64,000 nt of DNA from Cryptomeria japonica (GCF_030272615.1 NC_081411.1:156884971-156948970), one strand, 5' to 3'. Counted from the first letter of the stretch, positions 11,321 through 24,400 are shown. The notes: generated from the letters alone by a model not told the origin. Program-made: numbers and translations.

Positions 11321-12680
11321 GTGATGAAATTGGTCTCATTCTATGTACCAATTATATTTTGATTCAATAGACAAATTTGGTATAAGTATTTATTAAGATC
11401 AATCTTGATTTGTTGTTTTTGGCAAGTTGTACCTAAAATAGCTTTAAGAATAAAGTTCCAAGTTCATATGTTTTTTGGTGATTCTTCATTGAATAATTTT
11501 GGGGGGTGATGTTGTGTTATTCTATGGTTGTAATAATGTCTCCTAATGCAAAAACAAAACAAAAAAATGATTAATGTGAGAAGGGAATACAATAAGAACT
11601 TGATAACTTAAAACTTGTTTATGAAATTCATCAACTAAAATTACTTTTTATTGTTCATGGCACCGGTTTGCCCAATTATTTTAAACAAGTATAAATAGAT
11701 TCATTTAGTGTTCTTATTCTAACATCTTGTGGGGATACACCATCATTTGGGGATGATAAGTATATTCAAATAGCATGCATTAATATCTCATCTCCTTCAT
11801 CTACTATATACCATTTTATTATGATTGTGTTGCTATAGACATGGCCACTTGTGATTTATTGCTGTAGGAAATTCATAGTCTCCCAAATGTAAATACTTGA
11901 GATAAATACTTAACAAAATTATAGGTCTATTTTTAGATTCCCACATTTCATATTTGGGAGACACCATTGATCACATCCATCTTCTCTTTAATGGATAATA
12001 TTCTTCTACAATTATTTTGATAGAACATTTACAACATTTAGACCCTCTTGTCATTCTTTCCATGATCATTTCTCATAGTTTGACATGAGTGTGGATACTT
12101 TTGAGTAGTATTTAGAGGAGGTATATTTATCTCTAGAGGATATATATTTGTCTCTGTATTATATGCTAGAATAATCTCTACTATTTTTAGGTTTGTCATC
12201 TTCATTAGTGTAGCCTAGAACACTTTATTTGATTGTTCTAACATTTGATATTGACATGGAGACACTTGAGTATAATTTCGAGACATCACTTCATCTTTCT
12301 TCCCTCATACATACATTCAATCCTACATACAATATTGGTTTTATTTCTTCCTAAAGGGAGGAATGTTGTTTAACGAAATTAGATCATCTTCAACATTCAT
12401 TTTTGGAGACTCTACATTGAAGAGCCATTGTGTGGTCTTACTTCTTCTTTTTCTCTCTTATGTGGGTGACTTTTTACTTGGAAAAAAACTTCTCATTTTT
12501 CATATAGATCATTTTGTTTTAATGTCTCTTTTGGGGAGGATTTTTGTTCCACTTGGTTTTGTCCTTTTCTCTATTTGTGAGAGATTTCATTTATACATGG
12601 GTAGCAACATGCCCTAGTAGTTAGGACCCATCACCATCTTTGCATCATTTTCAGTTGGTACTTATTCCTAAGTTGTACTT
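11321..12680. other. Unassigned AT-rich region, probably 3' internal part of another Ty3 element
   Basis: No credible coding frame. Two purine-rich phrases occur: AAAGGGAGGAATG at about 12353 and the stronger AGGGAGGGGAG at 12681. The second is followed by an LTR-like start, so this stretch is probably the degenerate end of that element. Nothing else recognised. Confidence 0.35.
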
Positions 12681-12764
12681 AGGGAGGGGAGTGTTTTTGT
12701 GAATAAGATGTTTTACCTAACTAGTTAACCTATTAGGTCCTATTCACATATTAATTTTACTTGG
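12681..12764 (+). repeat. Polypurine tract and start of a Ty3 LTR, interrupted
   Basis: AGGGAGGGGAG (12681-12691) is followed by TGTTTTTGTGAATAAGATG, a plausible LTR start at 12692. The sequence stops at 12764, where the DNA transposon begins, and should continue at 49731 after the duplicated TTGG. No second LTR copy is in the window, so this is inference from the layout. Confidence 0.45.
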
Positions 12765-12821
12765 GGGTAAGTGCACAAAGATGGTGGTAAAAAAGGGGGG
12801 TATAAGTGGACACCTTTTTTC
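12765..12821 (+). repeat. Left terminal inverted repeat
   Basis: Contains GGGTAA, then GTGCACAAAGATGGTGGT, then an A/G-run, then GTGGACACC. It pairs with 49684-49726 read on the other strand. The first 24 bases match with one difference; the inner GTGGACACC block also matches after a gap of about 10 bases. Confidence 0.75.
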
Positions 12822-13614
12822 TGAAATCAGGTGAACCTAAACTTGGAGGCAAAATTTGAAAGTCATCCACTCAAGATATGTAGATAATAAAAGAAAAAAT
12901 ATTGTAGTACTCTAAATCTAGTTTCCAAAATACTAAAATTTTTCAAAATTGGATAAGATTAAGGGGGTCAAATCCTTCGCACACAAAAAACAGACCCTGA
13001 TTTTTTTCTGAAAAACATAACATAGTGTCTGGCATGCACATCAAAAAGGTCATAGTTAGATTTAGTCTTTTGACAAATACTTTGGTAGAAAGATAGTTAA
13101 GAGTGAGAACTATAAGATTTGTATTTTTTTGTAATTGTTTGTTGAGTATTTGTTTTTTTATGATTTTTCCAATCGTGCACATCCTGAAAAATTAGGTACA
13201 TGTTCATGTGCGAAGCATAAGTTGCACTAAACAAATTAAAAATACAATTTTTTTTTGTTAAATTGTAAAGAATCAAGTGCACTACAATAATATATAAAGT
13301 TTTTTAAATTTGGATAATTATATCAAAAGATTAAAAAAATGGTGCACCTATGTCTATGAGAACTATGGAGACACTGGTAAAAGAAATTCAATAATAATGT
13401 TATTGTTGCTCAAATTGAAAAAAAATTATATTGTTAGAAAGCTCAGAAGATGGGTGAAAATATGGTGGTAATTTTAGAAATACTCACTTGATGAAATGTA
13501 AACCTGATGATGACAAAATCGATAAACCAAGTTGATAAAATAAAACATATCAAAAATGAGAGAAATGGAGGGAAATCAAACATTCAAACCGTAGCTTTGT
13601 CATCCAGGCCTATT
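12822..13614. other. Left internal flank of the DNA transposon, noncoding
   Basis: AT-rich, no supported gene. Short open frames here are random. It is bounded by the left inverted repeat and the GC-rich subterminal block. Confidence 0.4.
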
Positions 13615-13712
13615 TCCAAGCCTAAATAGTCAAAAGCACGTATGGGGTACTTATGGTGTAAGAATCGCGTATGCGCTCTTTTTATTATAAACAACACATA
13701 CACGCTATTGTA
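13615..13712. repeat. Left subterminal block with GCGTATGCGC motifs
   Basis: Holds GCACGTATGGGGTACTTA, TCGCGTATGCGCT and CACATACACGCTA. The same words occur near the right end (49447-49665) and just upstream of the transposase (40660-40925), suggesting binding sites for an element-encoded protein. Followed at 13715-13866 by an AT/TATA microsatellite. Confidence 0.55.
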
Positions 13713-13866
13713 TATGATAGTGTATATACACATAATATATGTAATATATAATATGTGTATAATATGATATTATATATAATATATGTATATACATATAATA
13801 TATAATATTTATATATATATATATGTATATAATAATATATAATATATTAAGTATATATATACACAT

Positions 13867-13871
13867 ATAAG
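13867..13871. other. Target-site duplication ATAAG (left) of Copia 1
   Basis: ATAAG precedes the TG start of the LTR at 13872 and recurs at 29500-29504 right after the CA end at 29499. This is the 5-bp duplication expected of a Copia insertion. Confidence 0.88.
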
Positions 13872-15425
13872 TGATAGTTCTGATACTAAATGTTTAGTAC
13901 AGATGCCAAGCTAACAAGATGAGGGGGGGGGGGGGTGAATCATACAAACTTAATCTTCAATATATTCAACAGATTCAACCTCAGTAACATATACTTCAGT
14001 AATATAACCAAAAATGCTAAACATGCAAACTCATAAGCATATAAACATCACAACACTCATAACACCAGATTTAATGTGGAAACCCAAATAGGGAAAAGAC
14101 CACTATGGGAATTCGGACCCACTAAGAAATATACTCTTCTAGAGTATGCTCGGTTAAAAGCAAATCCTGTTAAAGATTACAAACACATTGCTAGATGTGA
14201 CCCGCTTAAGGGATTTCCCTCAGATCTGTTAGGATCTTCACCTTGTTAGAAGTGACCTTGTCAAAGGATTTCAAACACTCAATCAAAATGTCACCTTGCT
14301 AGAGGGTTTTACAAATAAGACTGTTAAGTCCACTCGGTTAAGAGATTTTCTGTCACTTTACAAAATAATAGTAATAAAAATCTATCTGCAACTTCACATC
14401 TAAAATGCTAAAGAAGATTCTTATTTGCTCAATACAATCTAGTAATAGGACTTATCTTGTCCATCTACTGGGCTCTATACTCTGTTATCAAAATAGGTCT
14501 TCAAGCTTCTGTGCTCGGTAATCACTATGTAGCATCCCTGTGCTTACACTTGCCCACATACATTGTTTATCAACAGTTCCTTATTTATAAACAATTTTCC
14601 AACCACTTAATCTCCTTGATCACATTTACCATGATCAATCATAGCCATTAGATCTTCAAACTTGACCAGGTTCAATGTATTCTTTGATTTGAAAATGTTT
14701 TACCCCGCCTTGGAACTTGCATACATTTCTTGGAACTTGTGCTAGGGTATTGCAGTTCAATCTGAGCTGTAGATCTTCCTATCGATTTTCCTTTGCCATA
14801 GATCCTTAACAACCTTTATACATGTTGTAACAATCATTTAATCATAACCAGCTCATTAGCTTCCTTCATTAAATAATGCTTTTAATCATTTAATGCATTC
14901 TGTTATTACTTGGGTGCAACTCGGTAAATACTAAACTTCACTCAGTAGACATTCTACCTTCTTTAACCGATAGCGATAACCTTAGGGTTTACCGACTAGG
15001 TTCCTTAGGGTTTACCGACTAGGTTCTTTGCTCGGTAACATAGTATAGTATTAACCTTTCAATCAACAACATATGTAGGATATCAAAACAATCTAAACAT
15101 CATGATCTCATCATTGTCTAACTCAGTAATAGTTGCCCATTGAATAACTTATTCCTCCCCTTATTCATCACATTCTTTCTGTGTCTTTTACCGACATCTT
15201 TATACTCACCAAATCATACTTCTTAAGATATGGCAACATCATACTGAATTAGAAAATTAATTTCTTGACATCAATGATAAAATAATAATATTAAGATAGT
15301 AAACATCCTTAATTAGTTATATCCATAATCATCAACAACCTTCTCAATATCCTTATCGAAATGCCAACAATCTCTCATTGTAATTGGAATGCCAACAATC
15401 TCCCTTTGTCTATTATAATGCCAAC
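13872..15425 (-). repeat. Copia 1 LTR (3' LTR in element sense)
   Basis: Pairs with 27948-29499; the stretches compared by eye are mostly identical with scattered changes. It contains a G-run at about 13922-13935, the conserved GTGGAAACCCAAAT block at 14077-14090, a TATA-like TTTATAAACAA at 14584-14594 (read on -) and a 23-bp direct duplication around 14985-15030 (TTAGGGTTTACCGACTAGG). Confidence 0.92.
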
Positions 15426-15445
15426 AATCTCCCCCTTTGGCATTG
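15426..15445 (-). other. Copia 1 polypurine tract
   Basis: On the minus strand GCCAAAGGGGGAGAT abuts the LTR start TGTTGGCAT. This is the widespread Copia plus-strand primer signature. Confidence 0.85.
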
Positions 15446-15812
15446 ATGGAAAAACCAATTGATTTGACCTAAATGATTCAGATTCAGATCACTGTGAGAT
15501 TCTGAAATGCTCTCCTCCTGTCATCCGATTTCTCCCCCATACATTACTCTTCTCCTCTTTTCTTCAGTCTTCTCCCCCTTTGACAAAAATGCCAAAAAGT
15601 AAAGAACTAAAACATGATTTCTTCCACTGAGAAGTGAATTCCTTATTGTTATGTGTCAACTTAGTCTCGGTCAGAGCATTTTGTCTACAATTCCTATTCC
15701 CTGTATTTGTTTCCTGGACACCTTTAGAAAACCTCCTAAAGTGTGTAAATCAGCATCAACTCCTAAAAGATATTTTGTAGAGTCATCGAATTGATGCTTT
15801 CACCGAACTCGG

Positions 15813-17681
15813 TTAGTGAATGGAAGATAGGGGTAGGAGCCCTAACTTGCTTCTGAGATACTCAAAAGTGTCCCTTGGTAGTGGCTTGGTGAAGATATCT
15901 TCTATTTGTCCCTTTGTGCTAACATACTCCAACACCACTTTTTTCTCTTGAACTTCTTCTCTAAGATAATGATATTTGATAGAGATGTGCTTTGTCTTAG
16001 AGTGCATCACAGGATTCTTTGAAATGTTTATGGCACTAGTATTGTCACAGAATATAGTTACTGGCTCGGTAACTTTCTCATTTATACCTTCCAATGGTTG
16101 TTTGATCCATGCTATATTGGTACAATTCAATGCTACGGTAACATATTCAGCTTCTGCTGTTGACTCTGATACACATCCTTGTTTCTTGCTAAGCCAACTT
16201 ACTAGTCTTTCTCCTAAAAAGAAAGCTCCTCCACTTGTGCTTTTCCTGTCATCAATGTTGCCTGCCCAATCATCATCAGTATAAAATTTTAAATCAAAAA
16301 CATTTCCATTTTGATATACTAAGCCATAATCTTTAGTGCCTTTCAGGTATCTGAAAATTCTCTTGATTGTTGTCATGTGTGTTTCCTTGGGATCTGTAGA
16401 GAATCTTGCAACTATACCTACTGCATGTGCTATGTTTGGCCTATTTCGAACAACATATTGTAGCTTTCCAATCATGGATCGGTAAAGTGTCTCATCAACA
16501 GATGCAGATTCATCATTCTTTGATAATTTATAGTTGGTAGTCATAGGAGTACTTACTCGTTTTGAATCCACCATTCCAAATTTATTCAAGATTTCCTTTA
16601 TGTACTTGGATTGAGTAATGAAAATCTCATCTTTCATTTGTAGTATCTGTAAACCTATAAATTACTTTATCTCACCGATTAATGACATCTCAAATTCTTT
16701 GCTCATTTCATTTCCAAATTTCTTGCGTAGAGAGTCATTCCCACAAAAGATAATATCATCAACAAATATGGCTGAGATCAGTATTCCATTTTCATCATTC
16801 TTCATGTACATATTGTTGTTTTCACTCGTCCTTATAAAACCAATCTTGATTAAATAAGAGTGCAATCTTTCATACCATGCTCTAGGTGCTTGTTTCAGAC
16901 CATATAAAGCTTTGTTCAATTTACATACCTGATCTTTATTCTTGTCTTCAACAAATCTTTCAAGTTGTTCAATATAAACTTCTTCTTCTAATATACCATT
17001 CAGAAATGCAGATTTGACATCCATTTGATAGACCTTGAAATTTTTGAAAGTAGCATATGCAAAAAATGTTCTTACTCCTTCAAGTCTTGCCACAGGTGCA
17101 AAAGTCTCACCATAATCAATTCCTTATTCTTGGGCATAACCTTTGCAAACTAGTCTTGCCTTATTTTGAATGACCTCACTTTTTTCATTCAGCTTGTTTC
17201 TGAAAATCCACTTTGTACCGATTACATTTTTGTCCTTTGGTCTTGGGAGCAGTCTCCATGTGTCATTCTTCTTGATTTGATCAGTCTCTTCTGTCATAGC
17301 ATTTATCCAATCTTCATTGTTAAATGCCTCTCTCACTATTCTCAGTTCAAATTCAGATATCAGACATGTGTTCTATCTTAGTTTGTTCCTTGTCATCACT
17401 GGATCATCTTTATCTCCTATAATTTGACTTGATGCATGATGTCTTCTGACATATTTGGCTAATACAGGGTCGGTAGGCTTTGTATGATCTTCTTCATCAC
17501 TCGGTAACTGGATATTCTCTTCATTTCCTTCAGTAGTCTTTTCGGTAGGACTTCTCGGTTGAACATAGACAAATTCTTCATAATCTTCTAGTTCTTTGGA
17601 GTTTCCTTCATCATTTCTTTCTGTAAATTCATCAATTTTCACATTTGCACTTTGTACTATTTTGTTAGATGATTTGATCAA
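15813..17681 (-). pseudogene. Copia 1 reverse transcriptase and RNase H
   Basis: Minus-strand frame from about 17681 to the TAG/TGA at 15813, in one phase with single stops between open blocks. The N-terminal part is the acidic IN-RT linker. RT starts near 17330 (WINAMTEETDQIKKNDTW), with KWIFRNKLN, ARLVCKGYAQE, ETFAPVARLEGVRTF, YQMDVKSAFLNG and LYGLKQAPRAWYE. The catalytic site is FVDD (about 16775), where YVDD is usual. RNase H follows: KFYTDDDWAGNIDDRKSTSG, STAEAEYV and FCDNTSAINISKNPV, ending in DIFTKPLPRDTF. The order RT-RH after integrase marks Copia. In-frame stops make it inactive. Confidence 0.93.
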
Positions 17682-18560
17682 ACATTTAAATGCTTTACTT
17701 CTAGAAGAATAACCAAGAAATGTTCCTTCTTCACTTTTCTAATCAAACTTTCCATTTCTATTGTATTTGTGTACATAGCATCTACTTCCAAATATTTTGA
17801 AGTAACTTACATTAGGTTTCTTGTCATACCATATTTCATAAGGTGTCTTCAAAGTTCCTTTCCTTAGTTGAACTCGGTTCAGGTGTAAATTGTTGTGCTT
17901 ATTGCTTCTCTCCAAAATGTTTGTGGCACTTTCTTTTCAATCATCAGGGTTCTAGCACAATCCACAATAGGTCTGTTTCTTCTCTCAGCTATCCCATTTT
18001 GCTGTGGAGTTCTCAATGCAGAGACTTGTCTTTTTACACCATGATCATTGCATTATAAGTTAAACTCATCAGATGTGAACTCTCCTCCTCTATCTGATCT
18101 AAGACATTTCAATTGTCTTCCTGTTTCACTTTCAACTCTTGCCTTGTACCATTTAAACATTTGAAAAGCTTCTGATTTTTCTTTTAACAACATAATTGAC
18201 ATCATCCTTGAATAATCATCCACAAATATTATGAAATATTTATCACCATAATAACTCTGAAATTTCATAGGACCACAAAGATCAGTATGCACAAGATCTA
18301 AAATTCCCTTAGATGTGTAGGACTTACTTGTAAAGATTTATCTTGTCATATTTCCCATCTGGCATCCTTGACACATAGCATTCTCAGGTTTTTCCAAACT
18401 CGGTAGACCTCTTACTCGGTGCTTCTTACTTATGTTGATCAGATTATCAAAATTTACATGACAAAACCTTTTATGCCATAACCAGGTATCATCAATCTTT
18501 GCATATAGACACTTATTCTGAGTTGAGTCAAGATGAAATGTGTTACCTTTTGTTTGTGTC
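17682..18560 (-). pseudogene. Copia 1 integrase
   Basis: The HHCC finger lies near 18350-18520 (WLWHKRFCHVNFDNL, then MCQGCQMGNM). The catalytic core has HTDLCGPMKF with YFIIFVDDYSRM (18190-18292), LRSDRGGEF (about 18080) and TPQQNGIAERRN (about 17990). A stop after DEFNL (18053) and a frameshift near 17870-17885 separate the core from the GKR-type C-terminal part, which ends WYDKKPNVSYFKIFG. Catalytic residues remain visible, but the reading frame is broken. Confidence 0.9.
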
Positions 18561-18599
18561 TTGGTAGCAGCTAACTTTCCATGCTTGTCATGAACTTTG

Positions 18600-19435
18600 A
18601 CAATTCCTTTCTAGAATTCTATTCGGTATCCTGTATTGTTTAGCTGTGCTACACTCAACAAATTGTATTTCAATCCTTCAACCCAATAAACATCATTACA
18701 TTTAGCATTGTCAAGAAGTGTTATAGATTCTTTACCTCTTACCCGACATGGTGCATCATTACCAAATCTTACATATCCTTTATCATAATCTTCTAACATA
18801 ACAAACTTGTGTTTATCACCTGTCATGTGATGTGAGCATCCACTATCTATGATCCAAGAATCATTAGTAATTATGTGAGATATTAGGAATTTTTCTTCAT
18901 ACCTTTCTTCATCTGATCCATCTTTGATAGCCACATAAACTACTTCCTCTGTATCAGTTTCATTTGATTTATCATCATTAGATTCCTCATCAGCTATTAG
19001 GCATGACTTTCTATCTCTTCTTCTGAAGTCTCGGTGTCCTCTGTAATGATTATTTTTCTATCTGTCATCTCGGCAATCTCTCTTTTCAGTAGAATCTTTG
19101 TCAGGATAGTTAGAATCCATGTCCTATCTTATCACAATTGAAACATTTCAAAGGTATTTTTCCTTTATACTTACCTTTGCCTCTCAGTAACCTTCTGGCT
19201 AATAGTGCTTTAAACTCTTCTCACTTTCTGATTTCCTCATACAGTTTGTGTACTTCTTCCATGTTCTTAGGAAATCTTTCACTTGCTCCACTATGATCCC
19301 CTTCAGAGTACTTACTCTTTCTATCATTGTAATCATTAGATTCACCAAGATGAAAAGAACTAAATGCAGATTCAACTTTATTTACCGAAGACCCACTGTT
19401 ATCAAAATTACTTAACTCAAATGCATGTAGCTTAC
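18600..19435 (-). pseudogene. Copia 1 protease and 3' half of gag
   Basis: The protease active site is WIIDSGCSHHMTGDKHKF, about residues 27-44 of the open block starting at 18934. It is followed by YNLLSVAQL, the start of the pre-integrase region. Upstream the gag zinc knuckle begins CFNCDKIGHG at about 19125-19150, but the phase is lost before its last cysteine. Gag is cut at 19435 by the nested Ty3 element and resumes at 27326. Confidence 0.87.
19431..19435. other. Target-site duplication CTTAC (left) of the nested Ty3 element
   Basis: CTTAC precedes the TG start at 19436 and recurs at 27321-27325 directly after the CA end at 27320. Confidence 0.9.
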
Positions 19436-20714
19436 TGTAAAGCGGAAAATCGCGATCGAACCCTAGTTGCTCTCCCCTCTTCCAACTCCAAGGAGAGAGA
19501 AGGGAGAGTCACTCTAGGGTTGATGGTTTTCACTTAGGAGGGACTTTACATTCAAAAGAGGGGTTGAAACCCACAAGATCCAATCCCACACAATGCGAGA
19601 TTGGATGCTAAATGTGTTTCAAGGGTTAAGAAAGCAAGGCTACCCTCTTTTGTAAAGAATGTTGATAGAAGAATTAAGCTAGGAATGCATAGAAAGTGAC
19701 AAAGATTCGCTTATAAACTGAGATAGGGATATAGGATGAAGCTGCAGACCTGGAATTAGCAGTAAAATGTCGAGATGGTGCTGTTCTGCAAATTTGAACA
19801 AAAGTTGACGGGACGATGGAGCCCGGCGTGCACATGGTCCTCCGAAAAATCCGCGAAACGAAGGGGGATCTGTTCGTCTCTGCACAAGGATTCCAAATCT
19901 TCAATTTCAGCCGCGTACCTGCAACCTACACATAGAAAAGTGAAGACGATTGGGGGGTTAGGGATTGGGGGTTTGCCTTTAGGTCAAACCCCGGTTTTGG
20001 AATTAACCAAGAAATGAGAAATTGCTGTAAATGTAATGTAAAACAAGTACTAATACCTTGTTGTAAGGATGTTTGTATCCTTATGTGCGAAGGTATAGAT
20101 GTTGTTGTTTGTTGTATGTTGTATGTTGTAGCATGTAATGTGTTGTGCGTGATCTCCTCTTCAATGGTTGAATCCTTGTCTTGAATGCAACACTTAGCCT
20201 TGAATGGAGACTTAGAATGATCAATTGCTTGAAGGAATGCTTGAATGCTTGAATGCTTGAGTATAGTTTCCACGCTTTTTCCCTCATGTATGTATATCTC
20301 CAAATGAGAGAGGAAAATGTAGTTTATATACTTGTCATTTAGGGCTGATAGACTGATTTTCCTGACCTTAGGCCGTCCAGGAAAGATAATTTTCCAATTT
20401 GCAAACATAAAGACCCGAAGTCCAAAAGAGACCGGGCCCAAAATAGGACCCAGGGACCAGGGCGCTGGGCGCCATGGTCCTGGGGGACCAGGGCGCCGGG
20501 CGCCCTGGTCCTGAAGGACCAGGGCGCTGGGCGCTCTGGTCCCACCTCCCGGGACAACAGGGTGCAAAGGAGGTTCAGGCCAGGGTGCAAGAAAATGCAG
20601 TTTTTGGTGTCATAATCAGGTTTCGGGGTCTCCATTCAGGTTCAGTGTTGCGTCGCCATCGTGAAGACCCAAATGCGGTCGAAATTGCAAGTGTCACAAT
20701 TTTAGGACGCTACA
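19436..20714 (-). repeat. LTR of the nested Ty3 element (3' in element sense)
   Basis: Starts TGTAAAGCGGAAAATC and ends GGACGCTACA. A TATA-like GTATATAAAC (read on -, about 20322-20331) is the likely promoter. It carries three copies of a GC-rich quasi-palindrome near 20455-20545 and one more diverged copy at about 19813-19845. The 31-bp excess over the other LTR equals one unit of that repeat. Confidence 0.92.
20455..20545. repeat. 31-bp GC-rich quasi-palindromic tandem repeat
   Basis: Three adjacent units of the type GGACCAGGGCGCC-G-GGCGCCCTGGTCC; the middle one is a near-perfect hairpin with 13-bp arms. The other LTR has two units at about 27090-27150. The GC content contrasts sharply with the AT-rich surroundings. 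Confidence 0.85.
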
Positions 20715-21453
20715 TTTAGCCCCCACTTTAGCGGGAGTATAGGCGTATGCTCATACTTCCGGTAAAGTACAAGGAAACAACATTGAAAGACTTTCACCAC
20801 GTCAAGGAGGCAAGATACACCAAGCCCCCAGTGGACTAAGGATCTTACGACTTCAATTGACAAAGTAAAAGGGAAGATCATGAGGGAGAAACATGACTGT
20901 CAGTAGTAAGGTTCCCTCACTATGAGTCATGCAAGAAAGATATCAAAAATTTTCAAGGCAAAGCTAAATTTGTCAAGAAATTTTCAAGTATCTTGAAAAG
21001 ATATGAACGGGATGTATGCCCCCCTACGTTAAAGCGATCGCACATGCCTCACTAGGGGTGATTGCTTTAAGGTAGTGATACATATAAGAAATGAGAAAGG
21101 AGCACGTTATCGCAAGGATTTAGCCCCCAAGTGTGAGATAAGCCCAAGGATAATAGACACAAAACACAAAGCACGAGGTGACTTCGCTTTCCTCGGGGTC
21201 AGTATGCTGTATGATAATTCATGTATATCATATGTATGTATGCATAATTGTTCTTCATTCCCCAATCAAGGAAGGTCACCTAGAAGAAGGGAACACATGT
21301 GTCTTTTGAGTCAACATGAGAGAGATCGAGAGATCTCAATGCTTTGCATCGTCCTCAAGTAGACAACACTAAGGACAACAAATAGAAGAATGAGAGTAAC
21401 ATATAGAGGAAGTAACGAAAGAGAGGAGGAGAGAATCTGCTATGCTAATGAAA
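20715..21453 (-). other. Polypurine tract and 3' noncoding region of the nested Ty3 element
   Basis: On the minus strand the purine tract AAAGTGGGGGCTAAA (about 20715-20729) abuts the LTR. The remaining 700 bp up to the end of the gag frame has no supported coding content. Confidence 0.7.
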
Positions 21454-24400
21454 CTAGTCTAGCACGTCATCTACCCCCCGATCTTGCTGATCAATGTTTC
21501 GGGAAGGCAGGGAACACGCTAGAGGAGGAACATCCAACACAGCAGATGGAGCTATCACAAGATCCAAACAAGGGCTATGTTCATATCCCAAGCCACGGTG
21601 TTCTTGTCTAGGAGCTAGGATAAGTGCTTTAGAAAATTCATTAGATAAATGGTTATCAATATCAACAAGTTCATATTCACTATCAGAATGAACAGGAGTA
21701 ACATTTGCATCATGAATAACATTTTCATCCATATCATCATCAAGATTTATAAAAATAGGATCTTTAACTCACACAGGATCAAGACCATCATGCATCTTAT
21801 GTTTAGGAGATTTTGGCTCAATCATCGGCTGAGGAGAAAATGGAATAATGCTTGTTGAAGGTGTTTTTGGGGATTGCGAAGTTTGAGAAGCAGCCACTTG
21901 AGCTCTAAGACGACGCTTTCGTCGACGTTCACGTGTAGAACGATTTCGTCTAGTCTTAGTAGGAAGTGGAGAAGATTGAGGAGGAGGAATGTTCTCATCC
22001 TTATCACTTGGGTGTTTAGGTTGTGGTCTCTTAGGTTGAACAATAGGAGAAGAGGAAGGTCTCTTCTCTCTATAAAAGGAAGGAGGAGGAACTGCTCCAT
22101 ATAAAGGAGGAATTTTTAGTTTAGGAAGGAGACCAAGTCCATCATGACGAGGAGGTATAGGTCTACTCTTAGGAAGTTTATTAGATATAGGCATAGTCAC
22201 ATCCATAGGAATGGGTGAGGAATCTTCTTGAGGAAAGACATTAGTTTTATCTTTCAAAGGAAGAACTTCCTTCTCAAGAATGATAGGAATGTCAAGTTTG
22301 GGTGTTCTAGGTTCACTTAGAGATAGGATCATGTCTTTTTTCCACTTTTGATAAGATTTGAAAAGATGATCACTTCGCGGAGGAAGAGATTGGAATTGTT
22401 TAGGCCAAAAGTAATCAATAGGAACGCTAGAAGTTCATTCAGCTGGTTTAAAGAGACTATGATTGACAGTAACAACTTCACCATTATGGGGAAATTTCAA
22501 ACACTTGTGAATAGGAGAAGCAATAGCTTTCATGGAAGATAGCCAAGGATAGCCAAGCTTCACACGAAATTGTTCGGAAGATGGAATAATAGCAAAGTTC
22601 ACATCAAGGGATTTGTTACGGACCTCAATAGGTAATGTAATAGAACCAATTGCAGGAGAAGAAAATGCATCAAATAATTTCACAATCACATCTGTTTTGT
22701 CATAGATCACTTGATTCAATTGCAAAGTAAAAAGAAATTCTTCAGTAATGACATTAACCATACAAGAAGGATCAATAAGCACTCCACGGCAAGGTGTGTT
22801 CTTGACTTTTGCAACTATATATAAAGGACCATCAGGTGCCCTGATAGTTTCACTGGAATCAAATGTGATGGAAGGTTCTTTAGGGATTTTCTGTTGCTCC
22901 ACAAAATTAATCACATTCAGAGTCATAGACACGAGATCATCAGGTGAGACAGAGGAATCAGTAGTATCAATCGCATTAGAGGTATGAGAAGGCAATGGAT
23001 CAGTAAAAATCTGAAGATTTTGGTTAGGAAGAGCTACAGATTTGTTGCCTTTATCATTCACACCAGAAACAAAGATAGTATTATTATCAATCAAATCTTG
23101 AATTTTCCCCTTTAAAGCAAAACATTTTTCAGTATCATGCCCAGGTTGACAATGAAATTGACAAAAAGATTTGTTATCAAAATAAGGTGAAGTAATCTTT
23201 GTAGGATCAATTTGCCTTATAGGAGGAAGAGTAAGCACATTTTGTTCCAATAACTTATTCATAATACTATGCAATGATTCATTCAAAGGAGTAAACTTTC
23301 TTTCTTTCCTGAAAAACTTAGAAATAGAAGACACACCTGATGCTGCATTCACATTGTTGTTGATGATGTTTTCATTGAATTTAATGGACTCTTTGTTTGG
23401 TTTAAACTTCCCAAATGGTTGTTGACTACTATCACCCTTATCACTCGGAGCCATAGGATGTGATTGTTCCATTTGACTCACAGTCAGTTGATAATTGTGA
23501 AGAGTTGCGCACAACTGTTGGAAAGAAGTAAACTCAGAAAATAGGAGTTTGTCTCTAATGTCTTTTTGCAAATTAGAAATAAAGATTCTTTGAATATCAT
23601 TGTCAGGCACTGGAAAGGAAATTTGAGCATACAAATGCTTATATCTACCAATGAAATCAGTCACTTTTTCTTTAACACCTTGTTTACAATGCATTAAATC
23701 AATCAAAGTAACTTTAGGACTTATATTCTTTTGAAATTGTTGAATGAAAGCATTTGCAAGTTGTTCGAAAGAAGTAATAGAATAGGAACGCAACGAGCAA
23801 TACCATTGTAGGGCTTTGTCTCTTAATGTTCTAGTAAACAGTTTTGCAAGCAACCTTTGGTCATAAGCAAAATCAGTACATATTGTTTGAAAGGTCTTAA
23901 CATGTGTTAGAGGATCACCCTTACCATTATAAAGCTCCAAATGTGGAATTTCAACATGTTTAGGGGGAATAGCTCGAACAATATCAAGAGAAAGTGGGCT
24001 CGCAACATCAAATATGGGCACACTAAACTTAGATTGATTCATAGAGGCAATTTGTTGCTGTAAAGAAGAGACAGTTTGTGCAAGATTGTTAATGGTCGCT
24101 TCAGTCGAAGAGTTCATTTTAGATGTGTTAGATTGTGATGGAGGTGTTATGTTATTGAAAGAAGGTAGAGAGTAAGGTGGTGGGACACTATGATAGTTAG
24201 TCATAGGAGATGATTGGACAGGAGGAACACTACAAGGAGGAATGGAAAACGAATTGCCCCCTTGTGTCATGTTCATTTGTGAAGATATAATAGGAACACT
24301 TACTAAAGGAATGAATGAAGAAGTTGGATTGAATGAAGGAAGAGGGTTGATTGAAGAAGAGGGATTGCCCCCATGACTAGTGATCATAGGAGGAATGTCT

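Noticed and set aside
19674-20635. Frames up to 213 codons in the Ty3 LTR, repeated at 26311-27241
   Set aside because: They occur in both LTR copies, have no domain and cross the TATA-like region; chance frames in a duplicated LTR.
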